From Methylobacterium dankookense (lineage in GTDB: Bacteria > Pseudomonadota > Alphaproteobacteria > Rhizobiales > Beijerinckiaceae), in NCBI RefSeq assembly GCF_902141855.1, contig NZ_CABFVH010000007.1:62001-126000 (forward strand): a DNA stretch of 64,000 bases. The letters run 5' to 3'. A model generated the notes under the pieces. That model was not told where the DNA came from. It searched no databases and saw nothing but the letters and a program-made list of their open reading frames with translations. The position numbers were made by a program, and so were the translations under genes. The stretch's first letter is position 1, and the number at the start of each line of letters is the position of its first letter. This document shows, in pieces, positions 51,601 through 62,098 of this stretch.

Positions 51601-51872
51601 AGGGCGCCATGACCCGGCTGCGGCCCGTCGCCATGACTGCCCTCGTCGCCTCGCTCGGGTTCGTTCCGATGGCGTTGGCGACTGGGACAGGCGCGGAGGT
51701 CCAGAAGCCGCTCGCGACCGTGGTCATCGGCGGCCTGATCAGCGCCACCCTGCTGACCCTAGTCGTCCTGCCGGCCCTCTATGCGCGCTTCGGCGGCTCC
51801 CGCGCTACGCCGCCGGTCAACCATGACGAGGACGCCGGTGGCGCCGCGCCGTTCCGGCAGGCCGCCGAATAG
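48618..51872 (+). CDS. CzcA-like heavy-metal RND efflux pump
   Basis: This 1084-residue protein matches heavy-metal-efflux RND pumps: N-terminus DFSVRQRWLVVLLSLLAAGF, periplasmic KLPIDAVPDITNNQVQINT, and TM4 motif DFGLIVDGAVIITENALRHL, the DFG-IVDG form characteristic of metal exporters. It exports cations from the periplasm or cytoplasm using proton antiport. A Gly/Lys insertion near residue 155 (KASRPGKPGWQADGSY) is a local variation. Exact metal (Co/Zn/Cd, Cu/Ag) cannot be fixed, although the neighbourhood includes both Zn/Cd/Pb-type and Cu-type ATPases. Confidence 0.9.
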   Translation: MISRILDFSVRQRWLVVLLSLLAAGFGVHALTKLPIDAVPDITNNQVQINTVAPALSPFDIEKQVTYPVETALAGIKGLEYTRSLSRNGFSQVTAVFADDVNVYFARQQVVERLSEAREGLPSEIEPHMGPITTGLGEIYMWTVRYAAPGERKASRPGKPGWQADGSYLTPEGQRLATELERAAYLRTVQDWVIRPQVRTVRGVAGVDSIGGYEKQYHVQPDPTKLTALDLSFGDVARALQANNANQGARYLEDNGEGYVVRSSGRLESMDEIGNVVVTTRGGVPVRVKDIAEVRIGRDLRTGSASEDGREAVVGTALMLIGENSRTVAAAVDARMREIRRSLPPGIEVQTVLDRTRLVEATIRTVATNLTEGAALVVVILFLLLGNIRAAVITALVIPVAMLMTTTGMVEAGISANLMSLGALDFGLIVDGAVIITENALRHLAERQHALGRVLTLEERLATVRGSAEEMIKPSLYGQAIIILVYVPLLTFTGVEGKMFEPMALTVIIALAAAFVLSLTFVPAMVAIVVTGKVTEKDNLIIRALKAAYRPMLGAAVRAPLAFVALALLLLAGSGVLLARLGTEFIPTLDEKSIALNALRIPSTSLSQSQAMQLKVEEAIGRFPQVAYVFSKTGTAEVATDPMPQNSSDTFVILKPQEEWPDPGLSKAELQEEIEKAVGRLAGNVYEFSQPIQLRFNELLAGARGDLAVKVFGDEFEPMTRAADRIADILRGTQGAEDIKVEQTAGLPILEIKVNKTEAARLGLSTGAIQEVIGAAIGGRQAGLLFEGDRRFPIVVRLTDKVREDREALENIPVPLPPGPNGRSTSVLLKQVASFSVSEGPNQISRENGKRRVVVTANVRGRDIGSLVAEVQGKVAEQVRMPPGYYVTWGGQFENLASAKRRLTVVVPACFFLIFLLLYSALGSVRDALLVFSAVPLALTGGIAALWLRGMPFSVPAAVGFIALSGVAVLNGLVMLTFIKQLVAEGRPRREAILEGAMTRLRPVAMTALVASLGFVPMALATGTGAEVQKPLATVVIGGLISATLLTLVVLPALYARFGGSRATPPVNHDEDAGGAAPFRQAAE

Positions 51873-51926
51873 CCCGCCTGCCGCAGGCATCGAGGGGCAG
51901 CCCGAGCCCCTCGATGTCTTCTCCGT

Positions 51927-52649
51927 TCAGCCGATCCGACCTAGCGCCGGAAAGGTCTCCATGATGAGGGAGGCCACATCGGTCATGCGGTCGGTGACCA
52001 TCAGCAGCCCCATCGCCACCATTACGCCCCCGCCGACGAGCTGAAGCGCACGGCCGAACCAGCGTAGGGTCCGGAGGTGCGCCACGAAGCCGGACATAAA
52101 CAGGGCCGCCGCCACGAACGGCACGCCGAGCCCGAGCGAGTAGACGGTGAGCAGGGCGACGCCCTTGCCCGAGGCCGAGGAGGCCGTGACCGCCAGGATG
52201 GCACCGAGGACGGGACCGATGCATGGGGTCCATCCGAAGGCGAAAGCCGTTCCGAGGAGATAGGCGGCGACGGGTCCCCGACCCGGCGGATCGCCGTGCC
52301 AGCGCAGCTCGCGCTGCAGCCAAGCGGGCCGCAGCAGACCGGCAGTGAACAGGCCGAACAGGATCACCAGCAAGCCGGAGGCGAGGTTCAGCGTCTCGCG
52401 ATGAGCGAGCAGGGCGAAGCCGAGCGCGCTCGCCCCCGCGCCGAACGCGACGAAGACGGTCGTGAACCCGAGCACGAAGCAAAGGCTCAGGCCGAGCGTG
52501 CGAAGGCTGTCGCGCTCGCCGGCGGCCGACTGCCCGGCGACGTAAGACACGTAGCCCGGAACGAGAGGCAGCACGCAGGGCGATAGGAACGATACGGCGC
52601 CGGCCGCGAAGGCCGCGAGGAAGCCCACGCTTGAGGCGTCGATGGCCAT
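51927..52649 (-). CDS. ccdA: CcdA/DsbD-like thiol-reductant transport protein
   Basis: The 240-residue protein has six predicted helices and two redox motifs: FLSPCVLPLVPGYVSYVAG (about residues 21-39) and FGWTPCIGPVLGAILA (about 137-152). It moves reducing equivalents from the cytoplasm to periplasmic thiol proteins, as for cytochrome c maturation. Here it closes a heavy-metal ATPase operon, so a role in keeping envelope cysteines reduced during metal stress is plausible but inferred. It is convergent with the CzcA-like gene. Confidence 0.9.
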   Translation of the reverse strand: MAIDASSVGFLAAFAAGAVSFLSPCVLPLVPGYVSYVAGQSAAGERDSLRTLGLSLCFVLGFTTVFVAFGAGASALGFALLAHRETLNLASGLLVILFGLFTAGLLRPAWLQRELRWHGDPPGRGPVAAYLLGTAFAFGWTPCIGPVLGAILAVTASSASGKGVALLTVYSLGLGVPFVAAALFMSGFVAHLRTLRWFGRALQLVGGGVMVAMGLLMVTDRMTDVASLIMETFPALGRIG

Positions 52650-52685
52650 CGGTTCAGCCCCGGCGGAGTGATGGACGCAGGATCG

Positions 52686-53753
52686 TCACTCCTGATCGGC
52701 CCCGGCCGCGGCGAAGATCTTGAGAATGCGTTGGCGCTCCGCCTCGGTCCCGCCGGGCCCCGTCGGCTTGAGCGCCGCCGCGCCCCGGACCGGATCGCGC
52801 TTGCCGGCGAGAGCAACCGGGCCCGCGGCCGGCACAGCGACCTCACGCGGCCCTGCGGCCAGAGCCTCGGGGCGGCTCACCTCGCCGAGACCGCCTCCGG
52901 CCGCGACCATGGTCTCTCGGAACGACCGGTGCTGGCCGCCGTCCTCGTACACCAGCCGGACGGCGGGCGTCCCGCTCGCCACGAGGGCGGCGACCTGCCG
53001 CTCGTCATCCGCCTGCTTCCGCGCGACCGCGCCAGCCGTGGCCTCGTCGCCGGCATCGAACACGTATCGGCCATCGGCGACGCCGACGCCCGGCTCGGCC
53101 CTCGTGACCTCGAACCGGTCGGACCCCTCCTTGAGGTTCCTCCAGAACGCGATGTTTGGGTCCTGCCGGTGCCGGGCCATGTTTTCCGGCGTCATACGGA
53201 ACGGGTAGGACTGGAACTGGACGGCGCGCTGGCCGCCCGCGAAGGCCTCCCGCACCACGGCATAGAGTTCCGAGATCGCCTCGTCCGTCATCGCGAAGCA
53301 GCCCCGCGACGAGCACGAGCCGTGCACCATCAGGTGCGCACCGGTGCGTCCCAGGGAGCGGTCGTACTCGTTCGGGTACCCGAGATTGAACGAGAGGTAG
53401 AGGCTCGAATTCGGGTTCATGGACGCGGGCGTCACCGCGTAGAAGCCCTCCGGCGCCTGCCGGTCCCCCTCCCGGGTCTTGGGCCCCAGCTGACCCGACC
53501 AGCGGCACATCGGGTAGGTCTTCAGGAGGGCGTACTTGCCGTCCGCGCCGCGCTTCCAGAGCTCGATCTCGGACTCCTTCTTGTAGGCCCGCATCAGGAT
53601 CGGGTCCGCCGGCGAGACACCCTTGGCCGACATCAGGGCCAGGGTCGCCGGCGGGATCGGCGCGAGGTGGCGCGTCGAGGCCGCGTATTGGCCGTCCTGG
53701 CAGGCGGACAGCGCCAGGAGGAGGGCCAGACCGAGCGTTATCGTCTTCAGCAT
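52686..53753 (-). CDS. YafK-like L,D-transpeptidase lipoprotein
   Basis: The 355-residue protein starts MLKTITLGLALLLALSACQ, a lipoprotein signal with the lipobox Cys at residue 18. The catalytic part has HGSCSSRGCFAMTDEAI (about residues 144-158), matching the YkuD-fold His and the SxGC cysteine as in YafK/DpaA-type proteins. The C-terminal 80 residues are a Pro/Ala-rich extension. It should process or attach peptides on peptidoglycan from the periplasmic face of a membrane. An lspA is encoded 88 bp upstream, which would mature this lipoprotein; that functional link is inferred. Confidence 0.82.
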   Translation of the reverse strand: MLKTITLGLALLLALSACQDGQYAASTRHLAPIPPATLALMSAKGVSPADPILMRAYKKESEIELWKRGADGKYALLKTYPMCRWSGQLGPKTREGDRQAPEGFYAVTPASMNPNSSLYLSFNLGYPNEYDRSLGRTGAHLMVHGSCSSRGCFAMTDEAISELYAVVREAFAGGQRAVQFQSYPFRMTPENMARHRQDPNIAFWRNLKEGSDRFEVTRAEPGVGVADGRYVFDAGDEATAGAVARKQADDERQVAALVASGTPAVRLVYEDGGQHRSFRETMVAAGGGLGEVSRPEALAAGPREVAVPAAGPVALAGKRDPVRGAAALKPTGPGGTEAERQRILKIFAAAGADQE

Positions 53754-53841
53754 GTCGGCCTCGCCGAGGTCGGCTTCCGAGCCTGGGCTCGAAGGATTGA
53801 TGACAGGTTGCCGTGGGTGCGGTTCGGCGGAATCGGGCCCC

Positions 53842-54354
53842 TCACGGGATTGGCCCCCCGGCACTGCGATGCCCCCGCCGCAGAGGAAGTCCGTCGAGGA
53901 GCAGCAGCACCACACCCGCCGAGATCCAGACGTCCGCCAGGTTGAAGGTGAACCAGCGGATGCCGCCGGTGTGCAGGTCGAGGTAGTCCGTGACGACGCC
54001 GTCCATGAGCCGGTCGACGAAATTGCCGGCGGCCCCGCCCGCTATCGCGGCGAGCCCGAGGCGTTCGAGCCCGCCGCCCGCGGCCAGGGCCCAGCCGGCC
54101 ACAAGGCAAGTGAGCGTGCCCTGGATGGCGAGGAGCAGCGCCAGGGAGGACTGGTCGTGCGCCGGGAACAGGCTGAAGCTGATGCCGTGGTTGAACGACA
54201 GGCTCAGGTCGATGAAGGGCAGCGCGCCCCTGACGGCGCCTTCCTCCAGCCACGCCTCGGCCACCGCCTTGGCGACGAGGTCGATGGCCGCAGCGGCCCC
54301 GGCCACCCCGGCCACGGTCGCGGCCCGGCCGGCCCACCCTGACAGGGAGATCAT
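53842..54354 (-). CDS. lspA: Lipoprotein signal peptidase (signal peptidase II)
   Basis: The 170-residue membrane protein has four helices and both catalytic Asp motifs: GGAAGNFVDRLMDGVVTDYL and WFTFNLADVWISAGVVLLLL. It cleaves prolipoprotein signal peptides. Its ATG shares one base with the stop of the upstream P-type ATPase gene, so it is part of the metal operon. Lead-resistance operons (pbr) of other bacteria include a similar lspA-type gene next to the ATPase. The housekeeping lspA is probably elsewhere. Confidence 0.9.
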   Translation of the reverse strand: MISLSGWAGRAATVAGVAGAAAAIDLVAKAVAEAWLEEGAVRGALPFIDLSLSFNHGISFSLFPAHDQSSLALLLAIQGTLTCLVAGWALAAGGGLERLGLAAIAGGAAGNFVDRLMDGVVTDYLDLHTGGIRWFTFNLADVWISAGVVLLLLDGLPLRRGHRSAGGPIP

Positions 54355-56549
54355 CAGGCCCTCAGGAGACGGAGCGCGTTGGCCGTCACCAGGACGGTCG
54401 CGCCGGTGTCGGCCAGGATGGCCGGCCAGAGGCCGGTGATGCCGGCGATGGTCGTCACCAGGAACACGGCCTTCAGGCCGAGGGCGATCGCGACGTTCTG
54501 GCGGATGTTGCCCAGGGTCGCCCGAGAGAGGGAGACCAGCGCGGCCACGTCGCCCACCCGGTCGTTCAGCACCGCCGCGTCCGCCGTTTCCAAGGCCGCG
54601 TCGGTGCCGCCGCCCATCGCGATGCCGACGCTGGCGGCGGCGAGCGCCGGCGCGTCGTTGATGCCGTCGCCGACCATCGCCACCGGACCCGCCGCCTTCA
54701 GGGCCGCGATCTCGGCGAGCTTGTCCTGGGGCAGGAGCTCGGCCTTCACGTCGAGCCCGAGTTCGGATGCGACCGCCTCGCCCGTGCGCCGGTTGTCGCC
54801 GGTCAGCATCACGCTGCGGACGCCGAGCTTCCGCAGGGCCGAGATGCCGGCCGCCGCGTCGGCGCGGGGTTCGTCCCGGACCGCGATGGCGCCCAAGGCC
54901 TCGGCGCCGCGGACGACGATGACCACCGTCTTGCCGGCGGCTTCCAGGTCCGCGATCCCGCCCTCGGCCTCGGGGCCGAGCCGCGCGCTCTCGGCGGCGT
55001 GGCGTGGGGAGGCGACGAGCACCGTCTGACCCATCACCGTGGCCGACACCGCCTTGCCGGGGATGGCGCGGGCGTCCCGCGTCGGGCGCAGCGGCACCCC
55101 GTCCGCGCTCGCCCGGTCGAGGATGGCCCGGGCGATGGGGTGGCTGCTTCCGCTCTCGACCGCGGCGGCCAACCCGAGAAGCGAGCGCTCCGACGCGTCC
55201 GGGGCGAAGACCAGGATGTCCGAGACCCGCGGTCGTCCGGCGGTCAGCGTCCCGGTCTTGTCGAACGCGACCGTGCGAACCCGCCCGATGACCTCCAGCG
55301 CGGCGCCGCCCTTGACGAGCAGCCCGCGTCGCGCTCCAGCGGCCAGTCCGGAGGCGATGGCCGCCGGGGTCGAGAGCACCAGCGCGCAGGGGCAGGCGAT
55401 GAGGAGGAGCGCCAGGCCCCGGTAGATCCAGGTGCCCCAGTCGGCGCCGAGCAGCGGCGGCACGACCGCGACCGCGGCCGCGAACGCGAACGCGATGGGC
55501 GTGTAGACCGCGCTGAACCGATCGATGAAGCGCGCCGTGGGCGATTTCGACGCCTGCGCCTCCTCGACGAGATGCAGGATGCGGGCGACCGTGTTGTCGG
55601 CCGCCGTCTTGGTGACCCGGACCTGGAGCGCGCCGTCGGCATTGACGCTGCCGGCGTAGACAGGGTCGCCGACCTCCTTGGGCTTCGGGACCGACTCGCC
55701 GGTGATGGGGGACTCGTCGAGGCTCGAAGCGCCGTCGGTGATCACCCCGTCGGCGGGCACGCGGTCGCCCGGCCGCACGACCACGACCTGACCGACGGCC
55801 AGCGACGCGGCGGCCACCTCGCGGATGGTGCCATCGGCCTCGTCGACCAGGCGGGCGGTCTTCGGCACCAGGGCGGCGAGCGCCTTGATGCCGGCCCGCG
55901 CCCGGCCCGCGGCCACGACCTCCAGCATCTCGCCGACCGTGAAGAGCAGCACGACGATGGCGGCCTCCTCGGCGGCGTGGATGGCGAGCGCCCCCGCGGT
56001 CGCGACCGACATCAGCATCTCGATGGAGAAGGGCGTGCCGGCGAACGCCGCCACGGCCGCGCGGCGGCCGTAATAGGCGAGGCCGACGAGCGCCCCTGGC
56101 CAGTAGGCGTACTCGCCCACCACGCCCGGCGCGACCCGCTCGACCAGGAAGCCGGCGGCGAACAGGGCGCCGATCAGGATGCCCAGCAGCGCCTTCCGGG
56201 TCCGCCAGAGCGGCGGCTCGGGCTCCTCCGCGGTCTCAACGGGCGGGGCCCCGCCCGAGGCTTGCGCCAAGGCCAGTTCCGCGGCCGTGGGAAGCGGCGC
56301 GACGCCGTAGCCCAGGCGCTCGATGCGCCCCTCCAATTCGGTCCTCGGCGTCGCGGCCTCGTCGAGCGCGAGATCGAGGACTTGGCTGCCGTAGTTCACG
56401 CGCACGTCCGCGACGCCCGGCAGCCGGGAGACGGCGGTCTCGATCTTCCCGGCGCAGGTCGGGCAGTCCATGCCCTTGACCCTGTAGCGCAGAGCCTGCG
56501 GTCCGTTCGTGGGGAAGGATGTGCGGTCCGCGCCGGCGGCCTGGTTCAT
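54354..56549 (-). CDS. P1B-type heavy-metal ATPase (ZntA/CadA/PbrA-like)
   Basis: The 731-residue protein has an N-terminal HMA domain, RYRVKGMDCPTCAGKIETAV (about residues 21-40), eight helices, the CPC site IACPCALVLSTPAAIASGLA, the phosphorylation motif DKTGTLTAGRP and the [20 protein letters not shown] hinge. These fit Zn/Cd/Pb exporters (P1B-2). It pumps divalent cations from the cytoplasm to the periplasm at the cost of ATP. It is divergent from the merR gene, with a MerR-type operator between, and is followed by lspA, the lipoprotein gene and ccdA. Confidence 0.92.
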   Translation of the reverse strand: MNQAAGADRTSFPTNGPQALRYRVKGMDCPTCAGKIETAVSRLPGVADVRVNYGSQVLDLALDEAATPRTELEGRIERLGYGVAPLPTAAELALAQASGGAPPVETAEEPEPPLWRTRKALLGILIGALFAAGFLVERVAPGVVGEYAYWPGALVGLAYYGRRAAVAAFAGTPFSIEMLMSVATAGALAIHAAEEAAIVVLLFTVGEMLEVVAAGRARAGIKALAALVPKTARLVDEADGTIREVAAASLAVGQVVVVRPGDRVPADGVITDGASSLDESPITGESVPKPKEVGDPVYAGSVNADGALQVRVTKTAADNTVARILHLVEEAQASKSPTARFIDRFSAVYTPIAFAFAAAVAVVPPLLGADWGTWIYRGLALLLIACPCALVLSTPAAIASGLAAGARRGLLVKGGAALEVIGRVRTVAFDKTGTLTAGRPRVSDILVFAPDASERSLLGLAAAVESGSSHPIARAILDRASADGVPLRPTRDARAIPGKAVSATVMGQTVLVASPRHAAESARLGPEAEGGIADLEAAGKTVVIVVRGAEALGAIAVRDEPRADAAAGISALRKLGVRSVMLTGDNRRTGEAVASELGLDVKAELLPQDKLAEIAALKAAGPVAMVGDGINDAPALAAASVGIAMGGGTDAALETADAAVLNDRVGDVAALVSLSRATLGNIRQNVAIALGLKAVFLVTTIAGITGLWPAILADTGATVLVTANALRLLRA

Positions 56550-56596
56550 GGTGCGCTCCGTTCGCCGGGCTCCTGGTCCGGACTGGGAAGGCCCCC

Positions 56597-56627
56597 TACA
56601 TGCACCCTGTAGTCACTACAGGGTCAA
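56597..56627 (-). promoter_or_regulatory. MerR-type promoter/operator between P-type ATPase and merR
   Basis: A 21-bp dyad (56604-56624; half-site ACCCTGTAGT) lies between -35 TTGACC (56622-56627) and -10 CATGTA (56597-56602), read on the minus strand toward the ATPase gene. The 19-bp spacer is longer than usual, the hallmark of promoters that MerR proteins untwist on metal binding. It also lies 25 bp before the divergent merR start. Confidence 0.88.
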
Positions 56628-56649
56628 GGCCGTGCGGACTGCCTCTTCC

Positions 56650-57051
56650 ATGACCATCGGCAGCCTCGCGGAGGCCACGCAGACCCGTGTCGAGACGGTC
56701 CGGTGGTACGAGAAGGTCGGGTTGCTGCCCCCGCCGGCGCGGTCGAGCGGGAACTACCGGCTCTACGGGCCCGAGCACCTGCGCCGGCTGAGCTTCATCC
56801 GCCGCGGTCGCGCCCTGGGGTTCACCGTGGAGCAGATCCGGGACCTGCTCGCCCTGGCGGACGACCGTGAGCGCTCCTGCGGCGAGGTCGACACCATCGC
56901 CCGCGCCCATCTCGCCGATGTGGAGCGCAAGCTGGCCGACCTGACCCGGCTCGCCTCGGAACTCCGCGAAGTCATCGGCCAGTGCGGCTGCGGGTCGGTC
57001 GCGGATTGCCGCATCATCGAGGCCCTGTCGCCGTTGGGTGAGCCCGCGTGA
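56650..57051 (+). CDS. MerR family metal-responsive activator (ZntR/CadR/PbrR-like)
   Basis: The 133-residue protein has the MerR winged helix (TIGSLAEATQTRVETVRWYE then VGLLPPPARSSGNYRLYG), the dimerisation helix and metal-binding cysteines at residue 77 (RERSCGEV) and in the loop CGCGSVADC (112-120). This arrangement fits divalent-metal sensors (ZntR, CadR or PbrR) rather than CueR, which has two cysteines in a CxxxxxxxC loop. It is divergent from the P1B-2 ATPase gene across the operator. A longer upstream frame was rejected; this ATG leaves a standard MerR length. Confidence 0.88.
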   Translation: MTIGSLAEATQTRVETVRWYEKVGLLPPPARSSGNYRLYGPEHLRRLSFIRRGRALGFTVEQIRDLLALADDRERSCGEVDTIARAHLADVERKLADLTRLASELREVIGQCGCGSVADCRIIEALSPLGEPA

Positions 57052-57067
57052 CGGACCTGGGCCCAGG

Positions 57068-57259
57068 TCAGCGAGCGACGTAGGGGGGCATCAGCACACG
57101 GCTCTCGAACAGCCCCTTGGCCACGAACCCGCAGCACGCGACGGCGAGGACGGCGACCGTAATCGCGACGAAGGCTCGGCGCGCGGCGGCCCGGACATGC
57201 GGCCTGACGCGACGGCGACGACCCGCGTTCCTCTGGCCCCAGGAATGACGCTCCTTCAT
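57068..57259 (-). CDS. Small predicted membrane protein
   Basis: The 63-residue ORF has a basic N-terminus (QRNAGRRRRVRPHVRAAARR) and one hydrophobic helix, AFVAITVAVLAVACCGFVAK (about residues 29-48), containing a Cys pair. A GTG codon directly precedes the ATG. Family not recognised. It is convergent with merR. Confidence 0.5.
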   Translation of the reverse strand: MKERHSWGQRNAGRRRRVRPHVRAAARRAFVAITVAVLAVACCGFVAKGLFESRVLMPPYVAR

Positions 57260-57496
57260 CACCAGCTCGGCCTTTCCTGAAATGGAGGCTTGTCACGATT
57301 GCACCGTCACGACGCCCGCTAGGCACTAGCTCCGCCTTAGAACCGAGAGGCGGATTTGCGGTGAGATGTATGCCCGACCTGCCACCGTGAGGTAATTACG
57401 GAGGCTGGCAGATGTACACCAACCAGCCGACGCTTCGCCCAGGAGCGGCTAGGCATACGGGGATCCGCAGCGACCACATAAGCGCAAGCCGAGCGA

Positions 57497-58801
57497 CTAC
57501 TTCGACCCAACTGGCATGGGGGCGAAATTCCTCGGTGATTGACCCGCGACGTCAGCGTTTAGGCCAGGAATGCGCGACCAACCCTGCGAGCCGGGGAAGC
57601 TGAGCGCCCTGATTACCTCCTCGAACCGGGCTCGCGCGTCCGACCAGCCCTGCGCGAAATCAAACAGCTCCCGCAGGGCCGGCGAAATCTCCTTGTAGGC
57701 CGCGAGTGCGGCGACCAGCGCCCCGAGCGAGAGCCGTCCCTGGATGACAAGGTAGCCGCCGACCGAGAAGAAGAAGAACGGCGTCAGGTTGGCCGTGTAG
57801 TTGTAGATGCCCTTGAGCCGGCCCTTCAGATCGGCGATCTCGACACGCACCCGCTCCAGCGCCTCGGCCTGGCGCATCTGCCGGAGGAGGACCGGGGGAT
57901 GTTCCGCGGTTCCGGCTTCAGGCGCGGTCAGGAGGCCGCCGAGAGTCCGGGTCGCATGCACCCGCTCACGCACCTTGGCGTTCAGGCGCCGCTGCAGCCG
58001 CGGCAAGAGCGTGAGCTGCACCGGCAGCATCACCAACGCGGCCAGCGCCAGGGCGGCATCCTGGAGGAGTAGGAAGGCCACGCTGGTCAGGAGCGTGCCG
58101 CCCTGGACGAAGGGCACGGCCACCAGGCCCGCGCCGGCGTAGCCGATGGGCTCGACCTCCTGCACGGCGACGGCGGCCAGCGCGGCGCGGCGCTCGGGCG
58201 ACCGCTCCCCACGGGCACGCCGGAAGACGGCGAGGCGTAACCGGCGCACGAGGCGCTCGTTGAGGCCGCCGCGCGTCCGGTTGACCGCGTACTTGGCGAG
58301 GCCGCCCAGCGTCAGCACGGCGAGGTAGCTCGCGCACAGCGCGAACAGGAGTTCGACACGTCCCAGTTCGAGCCCGAGGAAGGCCATCCCGGGATGGCCG
58401 TCGCCCTCCGCGTCCGAGAGGGCGTGGTTGATGATGTGCTTGGGGATCTCCAGGAGGAGCCACGCGGCCGGCAGCGTCAGGAGCGAGAGCAGCAGCAGCC
58501 GCAACTGCGGGCGCAGCGTCGCCCGCAGGACGAAGCGCTCAAGGCGCCACTCTTCGGGATTTCCCGCGCCGCGCCGGCGCCGTTCGCGCAGCGTGCGCCA
58601 GGCGAGGCGCAGCGCCATCCACCCCGTCCAGGCCGGCGCCACGACGAGAGCAAGGACCGACACGAGCTCCATCCACCAATGGCCGTGGGGTCCGTCGAGG
58701 CCGGCGACACGGTGGATCAGGTCGTGGACGACGATGGGCGTGAACAACAATGGCACCGCGACGGGAAGGTGGATACAGGCGGAACAGGTCCCCCCGCGCA
58801 A
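57497..58801 (-). CDS. ABC exporter transmembrane-domain protein lacking its ATPase domain
   Basis: The 434-residue ORF, open from a TTG at 58801 (start uncertain), begins with a hydrophobic segment (VVHDLIHRV, WWMELVSVLALVVAP). From about residue 95 it has the ABC_membrane type I exporter fold: six helices, a GGLNERLVRRLRLAVFRRAR coupling region and DFAQGWSDARARFEEVIRAL at its end, where exporters enter the nucleotide-binding domain. Here the frame switches to unrelated sequence and stops, and no ATP-binding gene is adjacent. It may be a truncated exporter or a transporter using an ATPase from elsewhere. Confidence 0.65.
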   Translation of the reverse strand: MRGGTCSACIHLPVAVPLLFTPIVVHDLIHRVAGLDGPHGHWWMELVSVLALVVAPAWTGWMALRLAWRTLRERRRRGAGNPEEWRLERFVLRATLRPQLRLLLLSLLTLPAAWLLLEIPKHIINHALSDAEGDGHPGMAFLGLELGRVELLFALCASYLAVLTLGGLAKYAVNRTRGGLNERLVRRLRLAVFRRARGERSPERRAALAAVAVQEVEPIGYAGAGLVAVPFVQGGTLLTSVAFLLLQDAALALAALVMLPVQLTLLPRLQRRLNAKVRERVHATRTLGGLLTAPEAGTAEHPPVLLRQMRQAEALERVRVEIADLKGRLKGIYNYTANLTPFFFFSVGGYLVIQGRLSLGALVAALAAYKEISPALRELFDFAQGWSDARARFEEVIRALSFPGSQGWSRIPGLNADVAGQSPRNFAPMPVGSK

Positions 58802-58828
58802 TCAAGCCGGATGGGAGGCCGTGCCGGC

Positions 58829-59563
58829 CTACATGCGTTCCTTGATGCCGGAACCGACGAGCCACCAGTTGACGGGGTAGCTGGTCAGGAATCCCGCGAC
58901 CATGGCGAGCTGCATGGCGGCCCAGAACTCGACCGAGTTCACCGGGGCCCGCTGCCCCGCGAGGTGCGGGAACAGGTAGAACTGCGCGAAGGCCATGAAA
59001 CCGTACATGCCGACCTGCCAGGCGATCAGCGAGGCGGTGTCCGCCTTCACGGCCGCCACGAGGCCCTCGCCGGGGGAGAGCCCCCGCATCGGCACGATGG
59101 CGTAATACTGGAACACGATCCCCAGCGCGTAGGCGAAGACGAAGTCCAGCACCCAGACCGCGTACATCTTCTCCTCGAACAGGGAGTGCCAGCCGAACCA
59201 GACCGCCACCGCCGGCACCAGGAAGGCGAGCCACTCGGCGGCGACGTCGCCCAGCATGCAGCCGCTGCCACAGTGGAGCGCGCCCTTGCCGACCATCACC
59301 GAGAACGGAGTGCCGGTCATGTTCGGCGGCTCCTCGCCCCGCTCCTTGGCGTGGTGGTGCGCCTCCATCGTGGCGAGGCGACCGTATCGGAAGTAGGCCC
59401 ACACCACGGCGACAGTTCCGAACAGGGCGCTGACCGGCCAGACCACGTTCATCACGGTCATGTGCTGCGGATGGCGGATGACCTGCACCGACAGCAGCAG
59501 GGCGCACGCGACCCCCAGCAACAGGGACGCGACGGCGAGGGCGTGGAGCCAGGTCGGGAACAT
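58829..59563 (-). CDS. DUF4396 membrane protein
   Basis: The 244-residue protein has six or seven hydrophobic helices and the DUF4396 signatures KGALHCGSGCMLGDVAAEW (about residues 92-110) and YPVNWWLVGSGIKERM at the C-terminus. The HCGSGC cluster lies at a membrane edge and could bind copper or another thiophilic metal; that is inferred. The family is uncharacterised and often lies with metal-resistance genes. It is encoded 8 bp downstream of the CopA-type ATPase stop, so co-expression with copper export is likely. Confidence 0.82.
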   Translation of the reverse strand: MFPTWLHALAVASLLLGVACALLLSVQVIRHPQHMTVMNVVWPVSALFGTVAVVWAYFRYGRLATMEAHHHAKERGEEPPNMTGTPFSVMVGKGALHCGSGCMLGDVAAEWLAFLVPAVAVWFGWHSLFEEKMYAVWVLDFVFAYALGIVFQYYAIVPMRGLSPGEGLVAAVKADTASLIAWQVGMYGFMAFAQFYLFPHLAGQRAPVNSVEFWAAMQLAMVAGFLTSYPVNWWLVGSGIKERM

Positions 59564-59571
59564 GCAGGCTC

Positions 59572-62031
<2,460 letters not shown>

Positions 62032-62098
62032 GACCGCTCCTTCCGCATGGCCGAGGAAGCGCCGCCGGGCCACGAGCGACCCGACGGCAGCCGGCGGC

